This document shows, in pieces, positions 32,440 through 42,600 of a stretch of 64,000 nucleotides of DNA; the stretch's first letter is position 1; every line of letters starts with the position of its first letter. This stretch comes from Tipula vernalis (Eukaryota > Arthropoda > Insecta > Diptera > Tipulidae). The translations under genes and the position numbers were made by a program. The notes beneath the pieces are model-generated. The model searched no databases, was not told the origin of the DNA, and saw only the letters and a program-made list of their open reading frames with translations. The DNA is taken from the NCBI GenBank assembly GCA_958295665.1, contig OY282559.1, positions 266,638,057 to 266,702,056 on the forward strand, read 5' to 3'.

Positions 32440-33050
32440 TTGCAACTTGCTTAGAGGACCGTGCTCGTAATTGGTTTTTATGTGACCCAAATAATTAAAA
32501 ATTAAGTGTCGACGAAATACTATCGGAGTTGAATGATTTATTCAACACCAGAAAAAGTAAATGCAAACAACGCAAGTTATTCGAGGAAAGAGTTTGGCAA
32601 CATTCAGAAGATTTTTACGCCTATTACACCGATAAGATGATTTTGGCGGTACCATTGAAGTTCGAGGACGACGAATTGGTAGATGGTATTATCGATGGTA
32701 TCCAAAATATTGGATTACAAAATCAAGCACGATTACAGTGCTACCAAAAGCCAAAACAGTTATTGTTGGCATTCATAAAAATTGTAAAACCGTCGAATAC
32801 AACGGTGAAAAGTAAATTTGAACAGTTCGATGATAAATCAAAGAGTGAAAAACAAGCCGGTAGTGGTTTCAAATCAGAACAACGTGAAGTTGGTAGTGTT
32901 AAGCAGTCAACTAGTTGGGGAATACGATATTATAATTGCGGTGAGCGAGGACAACTTTCGAAAAAGTGTGAAAACCCGAAACGCGCGAACAATTCATGTT
33001 TTCGATGCGGAGAAACGCGGAATGTCAAAACGAAAGGAAAAAACAAGTGA
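32440..33050 (+). pseudogene. gag, C-terminal part with altered zinc knuckles
   Basis: DRARNWFL near 32,458, then a frame from 32,529 with LFEERVWQHSEDFYAYYTDK, typical of gag. At 32,930-33,020 two CCHC knuckles are recognisable. The first reads YYNCGERGQLSKKC, with its first Cys and its His replaced. The second starts CFRCGE and lacks the rest. RNA packaging would be impaired. A stop follows at 33,048. Confidence 0.8.
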
Positions 33051-33059
33051 ATAACATGA

Positions 33060-33373
33060 ATGAGGGTGAAGAAATTGGGGTAACGCAAAACTGTTCCCTA
33101 TTTGCGGATGAACATCCAATTCAAATGACGGCATTGATCGATTCTGGAAGCCCGGTAACTTTAGTTAAGGTGTGTAAAATAGTGAAACCTGAATTAACTA
33201 AACCAATCGGAGAGAAAAAATATTTAACGGGTATTAATAATAGTAAAGTCAAGTGTATTGGTATTATAAATGTCAATGTTCTAATATTTGGGAATTTATA
33301 TAATATTGATTGTATTATGGTTGAGAATAATACTATGATGGTAGAATTGTTGTTGGGAAGAGATTTTCTTTGA
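33060..33373 (+). pseudogene. Retropepsin (protease) region
   Basis: MTALIDSGSPVTLVK (33,126-33,170) carries the Asp-Ser-Gly active site of retroviral-type aspartic proteases; VELLLGRDFL near 33,342 is the conserved end of the domain. The frame is open through the domain and ends at a TGA at 33,371, where an intact pol would continue. Confidence 0.85.
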
Positions 33374-33442
33374 ATCGCAAAAGCTGAATTAAAAATTGAG
33401 GATCACAAAATTAATTTTGAAACAGAATTTTGTCAAGAGCTA

Positions 33443-34373
33443 ATGCATATAGATTTAATTGAAAATTCATTAGAAAATCAAATAAAAATAAATGATTCCC
33501 TAGATATTGATACGAAATCTGAAATATATCAAATGATAAATGATAACTATTTCAGTACCAAGAAACCAAATGTTCCTGAAGTCGAATTTGAAATGAACAT
33601 CGAATTAGCGCACGTTAAGCTAATTACAGCAGCACCAAGGCGATTGTTATATGCGGAAGAAGATATTGTTGCTAAAATGTTGGATGAGTTATTGGAAAAG
33701 GGATTCATACGAGTCAGCGAATCTAAATATTGTTCGCCGATAGTGCTTATAAAAAAAAAAAATAAAGAAGAATATCGCTTATGTGTAGATCGCTTATCGA
33801 GCTCTCAATAAAATAACGGTGAAGAGTAATTATCCTTTACCAATTATCGAGGATATCTTGGAATTTTTACATCACTGGACTTGAAATCTGGATTCCATCA
33901 CGTAACAATTGCTCCAGATTCGATACCATACACATCACCCCTTTTGGTCAGTATGAATATTTACGATTACCATTTGGATTAAAAAATGGGCCAGCAGAGT
34001 TCCAGAAATATGTCAATAAAATTTTTGCTAAATTGATTGCAGGACGTAAAGTGGTCATATATATATCGATGACATTTTCATCGCAACGAAGGAGATTGGT
34101 GAACACTTGGAAATCTTGTACCAAGTGTTAAAATTGCTTTTCGTAAATTTGGTGGAATTAAGATTAAATAAATGTGAGTTCCTGTATACACAAATTGATT
34201 ACCTGGGATATTCTATTAATGAAAAGGGTATTCGTCCCAATGACCGTAACATCAGTGCTATTGAAGAGTATCCGGTGCCAAGAAACAACAAGGAGATCCA
34301 GAGTTTTTTGGGTTTATGCTCTTACTTCCGGAAATTTATAGAAGGATTTGCATTGATTGCCAAACCATTATAA
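33443..34373 (+). pseudogene. Reverse transcriptase
   Basis: The linker and fingers read GFIRVSESKYCSPIVLIKKK and EEYRLCVD (33,700-33,795). A frame change near 33,795, inside the DYRALN-type motif, is followed by YPLPIIEDI in another frame, SLDLKSGFHHV (33,880) and FGQYEYLRLPFGLKNGPAEF (33,945). The YxDD motif is encoded at 34,060-34,073 (YIDDIFIA) but two extra bases break the frame just before it. From 34,107 the thumb and connection are open (CEFLYTQIDYLGYSI, then FLGLCSYFRKFI). A TAA at 34,371 separates it from RNase H. Confidence 0.9.
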
Positions 34374-34376
34374 GAT

Positions 34377-34937
34377 TTGTTGCGCATGAATGCGGAATAT
34401 ATATTTGGACAGGATGAAATGAACTCATTTGAATCATTGAAGAGGAAATTAATTGAAAGCCCGATACTTGCGATATATTCACCTAATGACGACACAGAGC
34501 TGCATTGCGATACCAGCAGTATAGGATTCGGTGCAATTCTACTACAAAAGAAAAAAGATGGAAAGTGGCATCCAATTAGCTATTTCTCAAGACTCACAAC
34601 AGAGAATGAATCGAGGTTACACTCTTATGAATTGGAGTGCTTAGCAATCATATACGCATTCCGAAGATTTCGGATTTTTTTGCATGGTCGAGAATTTAAG
34701 GTGTACACAGATTGCGATGCAATTACTCTGACATTAAATAAAAAGGCTATTCATCCAAAAATTGCACGGTGGGCCTTGGAAATGCAAGAGTATAATTATG
34801 CGATTCATCATCGAAAGGGAGATCAGATGAAACACGCTGATGCATTGAATCGAATTCAGAGTGTCTTATTAATTCAGGATAACCCTTTTGAGCAAACATT
34901 GGCCTTATTGCAATCACAAGATCCAAAGCTTGAATAA
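34377..34937 (+). pseudogene. RNase H domain and tether of pol
   Basis: ELHCDTSSIGFGAILLQ (first Asp), SYELECLAIIYAFRRFRIFL (Glu), KVYTDCDAITLTL (Asp) and KHADALNRI (Asp) give the complete RNase H signature. The frame is uninterrupted for 186 codons, in the same frame as the RT thumb apart from one stop. It ends at a TAA at 34,935; integrase continues in the same region. Confidence 0.9.
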
Positions 34938-34991
34938 TTACGAAAGCAACTTGAGTTAGCAGAAAGTTCGCTTTATGAGCTACGAGATGGA

Positions 34992-36043
34992 TTGATCTAC
35001 AAAAAAATCAATAAAAATAAAATACGTTTTTTAGTGCCAGAGTCGATGCAAAATCAAATGATTAAAAACTCTCACGATCTCATGGCGCATATTGGATTGA
35101 AGAAGACGATTGAGGTAGTAGGAAGACATTATTGGTTTCCCAATATGTCCAGCATCGTAAAACAATACATCCAGAATTGCTTGAAATGTATTAAGTACAA
35201 TTTACCAACGAGGAAGGTAGATGGTTTTCTTCACAGCATTCCTAAAGGAGATCAACCTTTTGAAATCGTACATGCCGATTTTTATGGTCCGTTGGGCATG
35301 ACTAAGCAAAAGAAGCGGTTTATATTGGGCATCATTGACGGTTTTTCGAAACATATTCAATTGTTTGCAACCAAAACCACGAGTGCTGCAGAGGCAGTAA
35401 TTTTACTTCGCATGAGTTTAAGAACTACTTAAAGCAAAATTGTATACAACATATTTTGGTTGCTAGTGCCGCGCCACATGCAAATGGACAAATTGAACGA
35501 TTTAGTCTCACGTTAACGCCTATTATAGCAAAGTTGGTCGATGCCGAACGAAAAATCGAGTGGGACCAAGTCCTGGAACAAGTAGAGTTTGCGTACAACA
35601 CTAGTGAGCATAGTACGACGAAATTGACACCATCCTTGATATTATTTGGAAAAAATGTGAGGGGTTCCGCAAATGATAAGCTTCGTGAATTTCTCGAAAG
35701 AGAAAACAAATTAGATGATGTTCCGGAAAACATTAACGCAATTCGGGAAACTGCCCGTATTAAGTACAAGCGTAGGTATAGTCGAGAATATGTGAATAGT
35801 CATCGAAAGGAAGCTGTTACGTTTAATGAAGGTGATTTAATCGTCGTGAAGAATGCGGACACTACTCCAGTTATTAACAAAAAACTAATTCCAAAATACA
35901 GAGGGCCATATCAAGTTAAGAAAATATTGGGTAATGATCGATATCTAATTGGGGATGTCGCTGGATTCAGCATTACAAGCCAGCCGTTTGAAGGTGTATA
36001 TGACATTACTCGCATGAAATCATTTATTAAATTGTCGGGCTAA
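34992..36043 (+). pseudogene. Integrase with deletion of the second catalytic Asp
   Basis: The zinc-binding domain (HDLMAHIGLKKTIEVVGRHY, then CLKCIKYN) is followed by the core start VHADFYGPL with the first Asp (35,272). After AAEAVILLR (35,400) the sequence jumps to HEFKNYLKQNC-like codons in a shifted frame, so the SDRGxxF segment with the second Asp is missing. From 35,456 one frame runs to 36,041, with the Glu in PHANGQIERF, then FAYNTSEHSTT and a C-terminal GPYQVKKILGNDRYLI module that binds chromatin or DNA in related enzymes. Confidence 0.9.
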
Positions 36044-36102
36044 CATTAATTAGTCGTTATTAATTATTAAAACCGAGACGGTTGCAGTCAGGCTGGCCGA
36101 AT

Positions 36103-36270
36103 TGTTAGATTAAACAATCCTGATTTATATTAAGGTGTACCAACCTCAGAATGTTTGTATTATGTTATATAAAGAAATAATAATAAAGGACAAAGGGATC
36201 GTTGATAATATCGAGTGTAAGACAGACGTTTTATTGTTTTAATTGAAAAACATGTCTAGTGTTATAGTAT
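36103..36270 (+). repeat. 3' LTR plus right AGTAT
   Basis: 36,103-36,265 matches the 5' LTR at about 159 of 163 positions. AGTAT follows at 36,266-36,270. The bases before it ('gtcaggctggccgaat') are not the usual purine-rich tract; this atypical 3' end is known from blastopia-type elements as I recall. Confidence 0.85.
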
Positions 36271-37554
36271 CAACAGTAATTCTAATAAAGTGGTGGAATT
36301 ACGGACATTTTGAACTTGCGGTTTTTGTGGAATTATACTTTTTCAGGGTTACCTGAGTCAGAAAAATTTGTAGTGATTTTTGAGGTGGTGTTTATTAATA
36401 TCTGTGAATTCTTTGTAGCTTAAAATGGATTAATGACTCGACCTGAGCCGAATTTCTAAACAAACCTGGTCAATGAATTTTGGCGGAAATCAATTAACTT
36501 AAAGTGACATAGCAAATTAGAAAGAAATTTGACTATTTGTTAACCGATTAAGATGAAATTCAACTTATGCATGGAACTGGGATTCCAAAATAAATTTTTT
36601 GGTAAATACCTGAACTATGGCCATCTAGGTCAAAACTAGACTATTTCTTACAATATGGTTACTTAGGATTGAACAAAGGACTATTTCTTAAACGATTAGG
36701 AATTTATGATGAAATTTTACATGTGCGATGAAATTTGATAAAGTTTTGGATGTCGCCAAGTTATGAGGAGATTTGTGTTATATGTATGCTCGATGACGAC
36801 GTGAACCTAAAATAATTTTGGAATCGTGGAGTAGAACCAAATTTGTTTTTAACCGATTTTCCCATGTTGCACATGTTGACAAGTAATGAACTGCAGGTTT
36901 CTTTTTGTAAAATCAAAAGTATGGAAACGGTTAACCTCACGAAATCAAGTTACTCTTTCAATTTTCCAGTTTTATCTTTTGCATAGTTTTAACTAAAGGT
37001 GGCTGGACCATTTAATTTATCTAATTAAATCATCTTTGCGTGACAATTGGTTTTACGAGGCAAATATGAAAAGAATAAAGCATTTCCCAAGCATGACCCC
37101 AATTTTTCAACAACAAGAGAACTGAATTTCTCTAATTTACCATATTATAAACACGCAAAACTTTTTTTTATAATTTTTTGTTTGATTAAAGCATTAAAGC
37201 ATATTTTTTCTATATTTTCAGGTAAGGATTACATCCATTTTTCTAGGCAAGAAATCGTAAGTAAATTAAATTGCATTATTCTCGGAAAATACAGTGTGGA
37301 TAATCTTTTCGTTTTGTAAAATCCCCGCAGAGGATATACAATTTTATAATACAAAAATTTAGGTTTAAACCACACCCATTAAACCAAGGTAGTACTGAAT
37401 AAAGTGACAAACAGCAACCTCGTGATTCACACTGTTAGATTTGATATACTTCCACTTGTTTGCATCAGATAGATTAATATAATTGCAAGACATTAAAAAA
37501 CTCCCCAATGAAACTCGTACAACTATTAATAAATATAAATAATCGGAACTTCGG
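36271..37554. repeat. Gene-free; holds dispersed repeat copy 3 (36,440-36,740)
   Basis: 'gtcaatgaattttggcggaa' (36,469), 'atttgactatttgttaaccg' (36,527) and 'tgatgaaattttac' (36,705) are relatives of 18,290-18,470 and 1,190-1,470. The remaining sequence to 37,554 is AT-rich; a 90-codon frame at 37,047-37,319 has no recognisable content. Confidence 0.55.
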
Positions 37555-37815
37555 TCCTCAAAATCAACTCAACTCCCAAATCAATACCTAACTGAACCTC
37601 TTAACTAAATCATCATCTCTCTCAATCTCAACACAATCCTAAACGCAATCACTAGATCAACCGACAACCCAACCCTCAACTCAACTCCACACTCAACAGC
37701 CAACTCAGTTCCGAAATCAACTCGATTCAATCTAACCTCACGCTAAGCGCTCCAGTCGACCCCAAACTAATCCCCAACTCAAGCCCAACTCAACCCTAAG
37801 CTCGACGTACACTGC
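37555..37815 (+). repeat. C/A-rich, G-poor degenerate CAACTCAA repeat tract
   Basis: The plus strand contains about 20 variants of caactcaac/aactcaa/ccaactc in 260 bp, with very few G. The strand asymmetry and the approximate 10-11-bp spacing indicate a decayed microsatellite or minisatellite. Confidence 0.7.
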
Positions 37816-37857
37816 AACTCCATTGCGTAGTGCTCGGTTTTACAAAAAAACGGGCAA

Positions 37858-38042
37858 TCTCCAGTTAATTAATATTTCATTTCTTTCTTCTTTTATGAAA
37901 TTGCGATTTATTTCATAAAGCAAATTCAATGAACGCTAGCTAGTTTTATTTCTTTTTTTTATGAAAATTTTAACTGGAGAGCTAAATATTTAGCTGCCGA
38001 ATTTCGTCCAGCTAATTATTTAGCTGAAGGCTAAATATTTCT
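37858..38042. repeat. Short inverted repeats (candidate MITE end or hairpin)
   Basis: ATCTCCAGTTAA at 37,858 and TTAACTGGAGAG ending near 37,981 are inverted, ~120 bp apart. Directly after lies the perfect 16-bp palindrome AGCTAAATATTTAGCT and a near copy, AGCTAATTATTTAGCT (38,011). Confidence 0.5.
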
Positions 38043-38767
38043 ATGTAAAATAAAAATATAATCAACTTGCATTGAATTTTTATTGTGAAACAAAACGCAA
38101 TTTATGCTGTGTGCTCTGTTTACCATCAAAATAATTTATTGTAAAATGTATTGGAAAAATACAAAACAGTCACAACGATATCCTGCTTTCCAAAATGCTT
38201 TTTTATCAAAATCCTCCCAAAAGAAAAAACTCGCTTACAATTTTGAATCTTTCATAAGTTGGCGCTTTTTCTGACTGGTGATTTTCCTATCAATGGTCTT
38301 AGGAGTATTCAAATTGTGACATTCACTGTTATTTAACACTTAATTGTGATGAACGTTCTTTGGAAGAGTGGCCAGTTAGCCAGGTTGTAAATAAATCGAA
38401 GATTAATATGCTTTGTCTCAAAAAAGACAGGTTAGTGAACCGAAGTGAAATGTGGTACTACAGATGGTGGAGAGATCACGTGTTTATTATTCACTCTGGA
38501 AGGATAATGCGTTGAAGATGACAGATAGTGGATTTCAAAACGATTTATATTAAATTCATTAAATAGCAACTCGCCGACCTTATTACTACGGTTACAACTC
38601 CTGAAACGCTGCCGACTTTTAAACTCGCATAAGTGTACTATAAACTATATAACGCAGGAAATAAATACAAATTAGAAATTATAATTTAAATAATAATAAA
38701 TTAATTGTAGAGTTATATATTTCAACTAAAGAGGGAGCTATCAACAAGTGAAATGATCTAACATAAT

Positions 38768-39025
38768 TTAAATTTGTAATGACTTTTTGCGAGCTTTCGA
38801 TGTCGCAAATTCATTAATAATTGCGATTATATTAAGTTTATCAATATTTCCATTTTCAATATATAATAATGAAAATGAGATTAGTTTAGGTTGGGCCAAT
38901 GTGTTTCTTAAATAGTTCATTACCCGTTTTAATGGTGAAAAAGATCGTTCCTCGCTGCCATTACTTATTGGAATTGTCAGAAAAACCCGCAAAACAACTT
39001 CTAATTTCTGGAATGTCTTACTTTA
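38768..39025 (-). pseudogene. hAT transposase C-terminal dimerisation domain
   Basis: The minus strand from 39,020 reads KTFQKLEVVLRVFLTIPISN, SEERSFSPLKRVMNYLRNTL and, after AQPKLISFSLLYIE, INEFATSKARK before the stop. This is the hAT C-terminal domain (family pattern: Ser-x-Glu-Arg-Ser-Phe-S-x-Leu-Lys-Arg, then Tyr-Leu-Arg-x-Thr). Everything N-terminal is missing; instead, within a few bases, the sequence runs into a terminal-repeat-like motif at 39,026-39,063. An internally deleted hAT copy. Confidence 0.85.
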
Positions 39026-39063
39026 CATTCACAGTATTGTTTTCGCCCTGCGTTTTGATGTTG
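39026..39063 (-). repeat. hAT terminal inverted repeat, copy at right end
   Basis: The reverse complement (CAACATCAAAACGCAGGGCG...) matches 49,305-49,342 at 37 of 38 positions. It lies beside hAT coding sequence in both places but in opposite orientation relative to the coding strand, as expected for the two ends of a hAT family. Confidence 0.65.
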
Positions 39064-39725
39064 ATTTGGACTTATCGTATGAATCGTATATGAATCTTTC
39101 AAAGTGTGTTTTGTCAAAATATACAAAGTGAAAACCAATGTAAATAATTTACCATATATTTCGAGAAAAATTTAATTTGTAACTAATTTAAATATTAAAT
39201 CTTTTTTTGTAGCACATATATTGGTCCCTTTAATACCGGAATGCTTCCTTCAGCAAATTTACAGAAAGGCTGCCACATTCCGACCACATATTGTTTATAA
39301 TGCCAGGACTTTGCTACACTGGCAAGCAGTAATTAAATAAAGGAGGCCTCCCAAAAACTAAATTTAGTAGGTGTTTGATTCAACGTTATTTTCCGCTTAC
39401 CGTTGGTCAGTGCTGGACAAAAATAACGTCTTGTTGAGTATACTTATAATCACTAAATTTTATTTGTTTGCGTTGTTTCTTATATACAAAAAATATTATA
39501 CCTTTTACAAAAATATTATACCTTTCAAAAGTATAAAAATATGCAAATTGTACATTAATTATATAATTAATGTAATTTGTACAAATTTATAGGTAAAAAC
39601 TGCTGACAATGAAATATATTGATATTATATTTGGTAAACTGTTAACAATAAAAAATATATAAAAAGATGCAATATAGTGCATAGTGCATCCAGTATCTAA
39701 TTTCTGCAAATTTATAAAAAACTGT
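39064..39725. other. No identifiable gene
   Basis: AT-rich spacer. It probably includes the 3' untranslated or LTR remains of the BEL/Pao element to the right, but I cannot define an LTR. Confidence 0.4.
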
Positions 39726-40910
39726 TCACAAGGTTGAACATACTCCGCGGATGTATTGATTTGTATGGCATATATGACTCGCTGAGTTAACATCTCTATC
39801 TTGCCTTGGCACTCTTGTTCTGACCTTACATAGGTATGCTATTACGTCTATTAGGAGAAAGCCAACTATGATATATGTCACTGCGTAGTGGTGCACATCA
39901 TGCTTTGATACATTTACACTAGCATCTTGTAATTCAGCTATTTTCTTGTGGAGAACAGTAAATTCTCCTTCATTTGGAACTTCCTGAAGAATACTTGTAT
40001 TGAAGAGGGTCGTCCAATTGGTCGATAGATTGAATGCTGGTAGGAATGATGAATCTACTCTGCTTTTGATGGTTTTGTGACTTTTTAGTGTAATTAATCC
40101 AACTTTCAATGTGCACCCTTCCTTGAGTGAAATCTTTCCGTTTATTGGAATAGTTAACGTAGTCACGTCTTCCCCGCAAACTCCGCAAACTATTACAAGC
40201 AGACTGAGGGTGGCATCGGTAATTGATGTCTGATTTTTTATGAGCTTTAGTAAATACTCCTGATTCTCCTTGCTTTTTTCTATTTCCTGCTCATAATGTT
40301 CTGCATCACGATTGTCTAGTATCCCGAATAGCTCGCTTGCTATATTTCCTACTATATTAATAGCACCTCTTTTTCGTCTGTAATTTTTGCCGTGGTGAAG
40401 TAACTCATTTCTCTGATTGATATCTGCTAAGCTGTTTTGCAGTTGGTTGGTTATTACTAAGCATGTGTCAGGGATAGAGCTGTTCAAACAGAGCTGGGTC
40501 AGCTTTCTCACGCAAGTTTGATACAAACTTAGCTCGTTGTGATAAGTTGTCATGTTAAAATATACAATGATCTTCCATTGGTTATTTGTAAACTGCACGT
40601 TTCCAGTGTATTCAAAATAGAGTCCGGGCTGATATGAAAAACTAGTCAGGTTATACGGAAGATTAGCTGCTGACGTTCCTGAACAAACGTTACACATTGC
40701 TAGTAAACTCAATATGAATAAGAGCATTATTTTGATTCTGGTGCTTTCGCTTATGTATCTACTGCGAGTTTCTCTGCTTTGTTCTTTCTCCGGAGCTTCT
40801 GCGTCTTTGATAGGGAGAATGCTTATCTTCGAGATTGGTCGTTTAAATTTGATACCGTGACTATCCTTTACTGTCACGACTCTAGTCAGCTTATCTAATC
40901 CCGGATGCAA
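39726..40910 (-). pseudogene. Integrase C-terminus fused in frame to Env-like fusion protein
   Basis: A 394-codon open frame. Residues 1-~35 are the integrase C-terminal segment (HPGLDKLTRVVTVKDSHG). A hydrophobic stretch at ~60-80 looks like a signal peptide. The ectodomain has several N-x-S/T sites and Cys residues. A basic RRKR furin-type site near residue 180 is followed by a Gly/Ala/Ile-rich segment resembling the fusion peptide of insect errantivirus/baculovirus F-type proteins, then an acidic coiled-coil-like region. A transmembrane segment (~340-365) and a short basic tail end the protein. Such proteins mediate membrane fusion in related viruses. Here the upstream pol is broken, so I annotate it as a relic. 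Confidence 0.82.
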
Positions 40911-42000
40911 TTCGACAATTCGCCCAAGGTGCTACTTAGTCGGTGGCAGATTGTTGTCTTTAATCCAAACAATGTCGTCTAGTTTGACTTTTGGCTGTTT
41001 GCAATTCCATTTTGCCCGCTGTTGAAGGCTTGATAGGTAATCGGTCGACCATCGCGTCCAAAATTGTTGAACCATCTTTTGCATTAGTCTCCAACGTTGT
41101 CCTAAAGTTATATTTTCATGCAACAAATCTGGTTCTGGAACGGCGAGTAGTGAATCGCCTATTAAGAAGTGACCTGGTGTTAGGACTACTTCAGACGGAT
41201 CTGCCGATATAGTTACCAGTGGCCTAGAATTGAGACATGCTTCGATTTGGGAAATTACTGTTGAAAGTTCTTCGTACGTTAGTGTGCTTTTCCCGATTAT
41301 TCGCTTTAGGTGATACTTCATTGTCTTGACTGCTGCCTCCCATAGCCCTCCGAAATGTGGTGCTGATGGTGGAATAAAATGCCATTCTGTGCTATTATTA
41401 GCCAACATTTTTTGAAGTTCTGGGGTGGCTTGTTTTATACACTCACGCCTTTCCTTGTCGAGTATTGATCGAGCTCCGACAAAATTCGTACCATTATCAG
41501 AATAAATAGGTTGGCATATACCTCTGCGCGCAATGAATCTTCTCAATGCTGCTACAAGCGATTGCAGTTAAATCGCTCACAATCTCGAGATGGACAGCCT
41601 TAGTTGAAAAACATACAAAGACTGCTATGTGTCCCTTGTAGGACTTCGTGCAAAGGTCCTGCAAAGTCTGCGCCCGTGTGTGTGAATAAACGTGACGGTA
41701 ATACTCGTCCTTGAGGTAAGTCTGCCATTAACCGTAATTTGCCGGCGGATTTGAAGCGATGACATGTTATACACTTATTTATTTCTGCCCGAATTCTATT
41801 TTTGCCGTTTGTTATCCAGTACCTTCTTCTAAGAAGAGCTAGAGTTAGCTGGCTGCGCCGTGCAATGTCCGTAGGTGAGCATCAGCTATCAGCAGCTTGG
41901 TTAAACGGTGTTTTGAAGGTAGTACGCTTGGAAGCTTGGTTTCGAAATGTAAGGCGCATCGAAATGTAAGGCTCATTGACCATCGAAACAAAGCCATCTA
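40911..42000 (-). pseudogene. BEL/Pao integrase
   Basis: The zinc-binding part reads LALLRRRYWITNGKNRIRAE and CITCHRFK (41,765-41,850); the core starts at GADFAGPL (first Asp, 41,665). After a break at 41,550-41,600 the frame 41,546-40,932 gives IYSDNGTNFVGA (second Asp), WHFIPPSAPHFGGLWEAAVK (Glu) and TPGHFLIGDSLLAVPEPDLL. A TAG at 40,929-40,931 is the only stop between integrase and the Pol-Env frame downstream. Confidence 0.9.
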
Positions 42001-42600
42001 AGTATAGATATTAATTCTAATGAAGAAAGTGCAGTTTTAAAATCCTGCCATTGCGTGGCTAGTATCTGAGGTAATGTTTGATCCCAAGAAAGGCCTGCTA
42101 CTCAACTTGCATGATTAGTTTAGCTATTATAGTAACTGCTGCTAACCATCCTAGGGGTCAAAGATTTTTGAGCTCTCTGAAATTAGACTCGTCTTGTTAA
42201 CGTATCTGTTATCTGACTCCGATAACGAAATGCGAAATCCGAAGCTGTTTGTGGCAGGATTCCAACGAAGGCCTAGTGTTTTTATTGTATCATCAAGCTT
42301 AAATTCCAAGATTCCAATATTCCGCAGATTTGTTGGTACGGCGTTTAGTAGGGCTTGGTTGTTGGAAGCCCACTTTCGGAGGTTAAAATTTCCACATCTG
42401 AGCATTGGTATAAGCTGTTTCTGTGCTGATAATGTGCATCGTCGAGCGTGTTGTTTCCAGATATGAGATCGTCAACATAGAAATCAGTGAGAGCGATTTC
42501 CTTCGCGATTGGATATCTATAGGCTCCATCTTTCGCTAATTGCTACTTAAAACGTTTTACTTTGGCCTAAGCTCCACTAAGTTAGATAAATAAATTAAGA
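42001..42600 (-). pseudogene. BEL/Pao reverse transcriptase, 3' half
   Basis: ALTDFYVDDLISGNNTLDDA contains the YVDD catalytic motif (42,468-42,479). NFNLRKWASNNQALLN and IKTLGLRWNPATNSFGF follow (42,250-42,400), the conserved BEL/Pao thumb/connection. Further decayed text to ~42,000 (MAGF, SLELI) belongs to the RNase H region. The upstream part is cut off near 42,600. Confidence 0.88.

Larger units (their letters stand above)
31200..36265 (+). mobile_element. Ty3/gypsy element, blastopia/mdg3-like, 5.07 kb
   Basis: Paired 163-bp LTRs differ at about 4 positions (~97% identity) and are flanked by AGTAT. Gag with two zinc knuckles, protease, RT, RNase H and integrase follow in order. The close LTRs make it the youngest-looking LTR element here. 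However, gag is interrupted by very AT-rich sequence, frames are broken in RT, and the second catalytic Asp of integrase is deleted. It is non-autonomous. Confidence 0.93.
39726..42600 (-). mobile_element. BEL/Pao element with env-like gene, 5'-truncated
   Basis: The minus strand reads RT (from ~42,600), integrase and an envelope-like protein to 39,726. The coding content matches BEL/Pao elements of the roo type, some of which carry env-like sequence in the same reading frame as pol. Gag, protease and the first part of RT are missing, and RT/integrase are broken by frameshifts. The env portion is open. No LTR found. An endogenous retrovirus-like relic. Confidence 0.88.

Noticed and set aside
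37861..37995. Named MITE
   Set aside because: The 11-12-bp inverted arms are short and no target duplication was found; listed only as a repeat.
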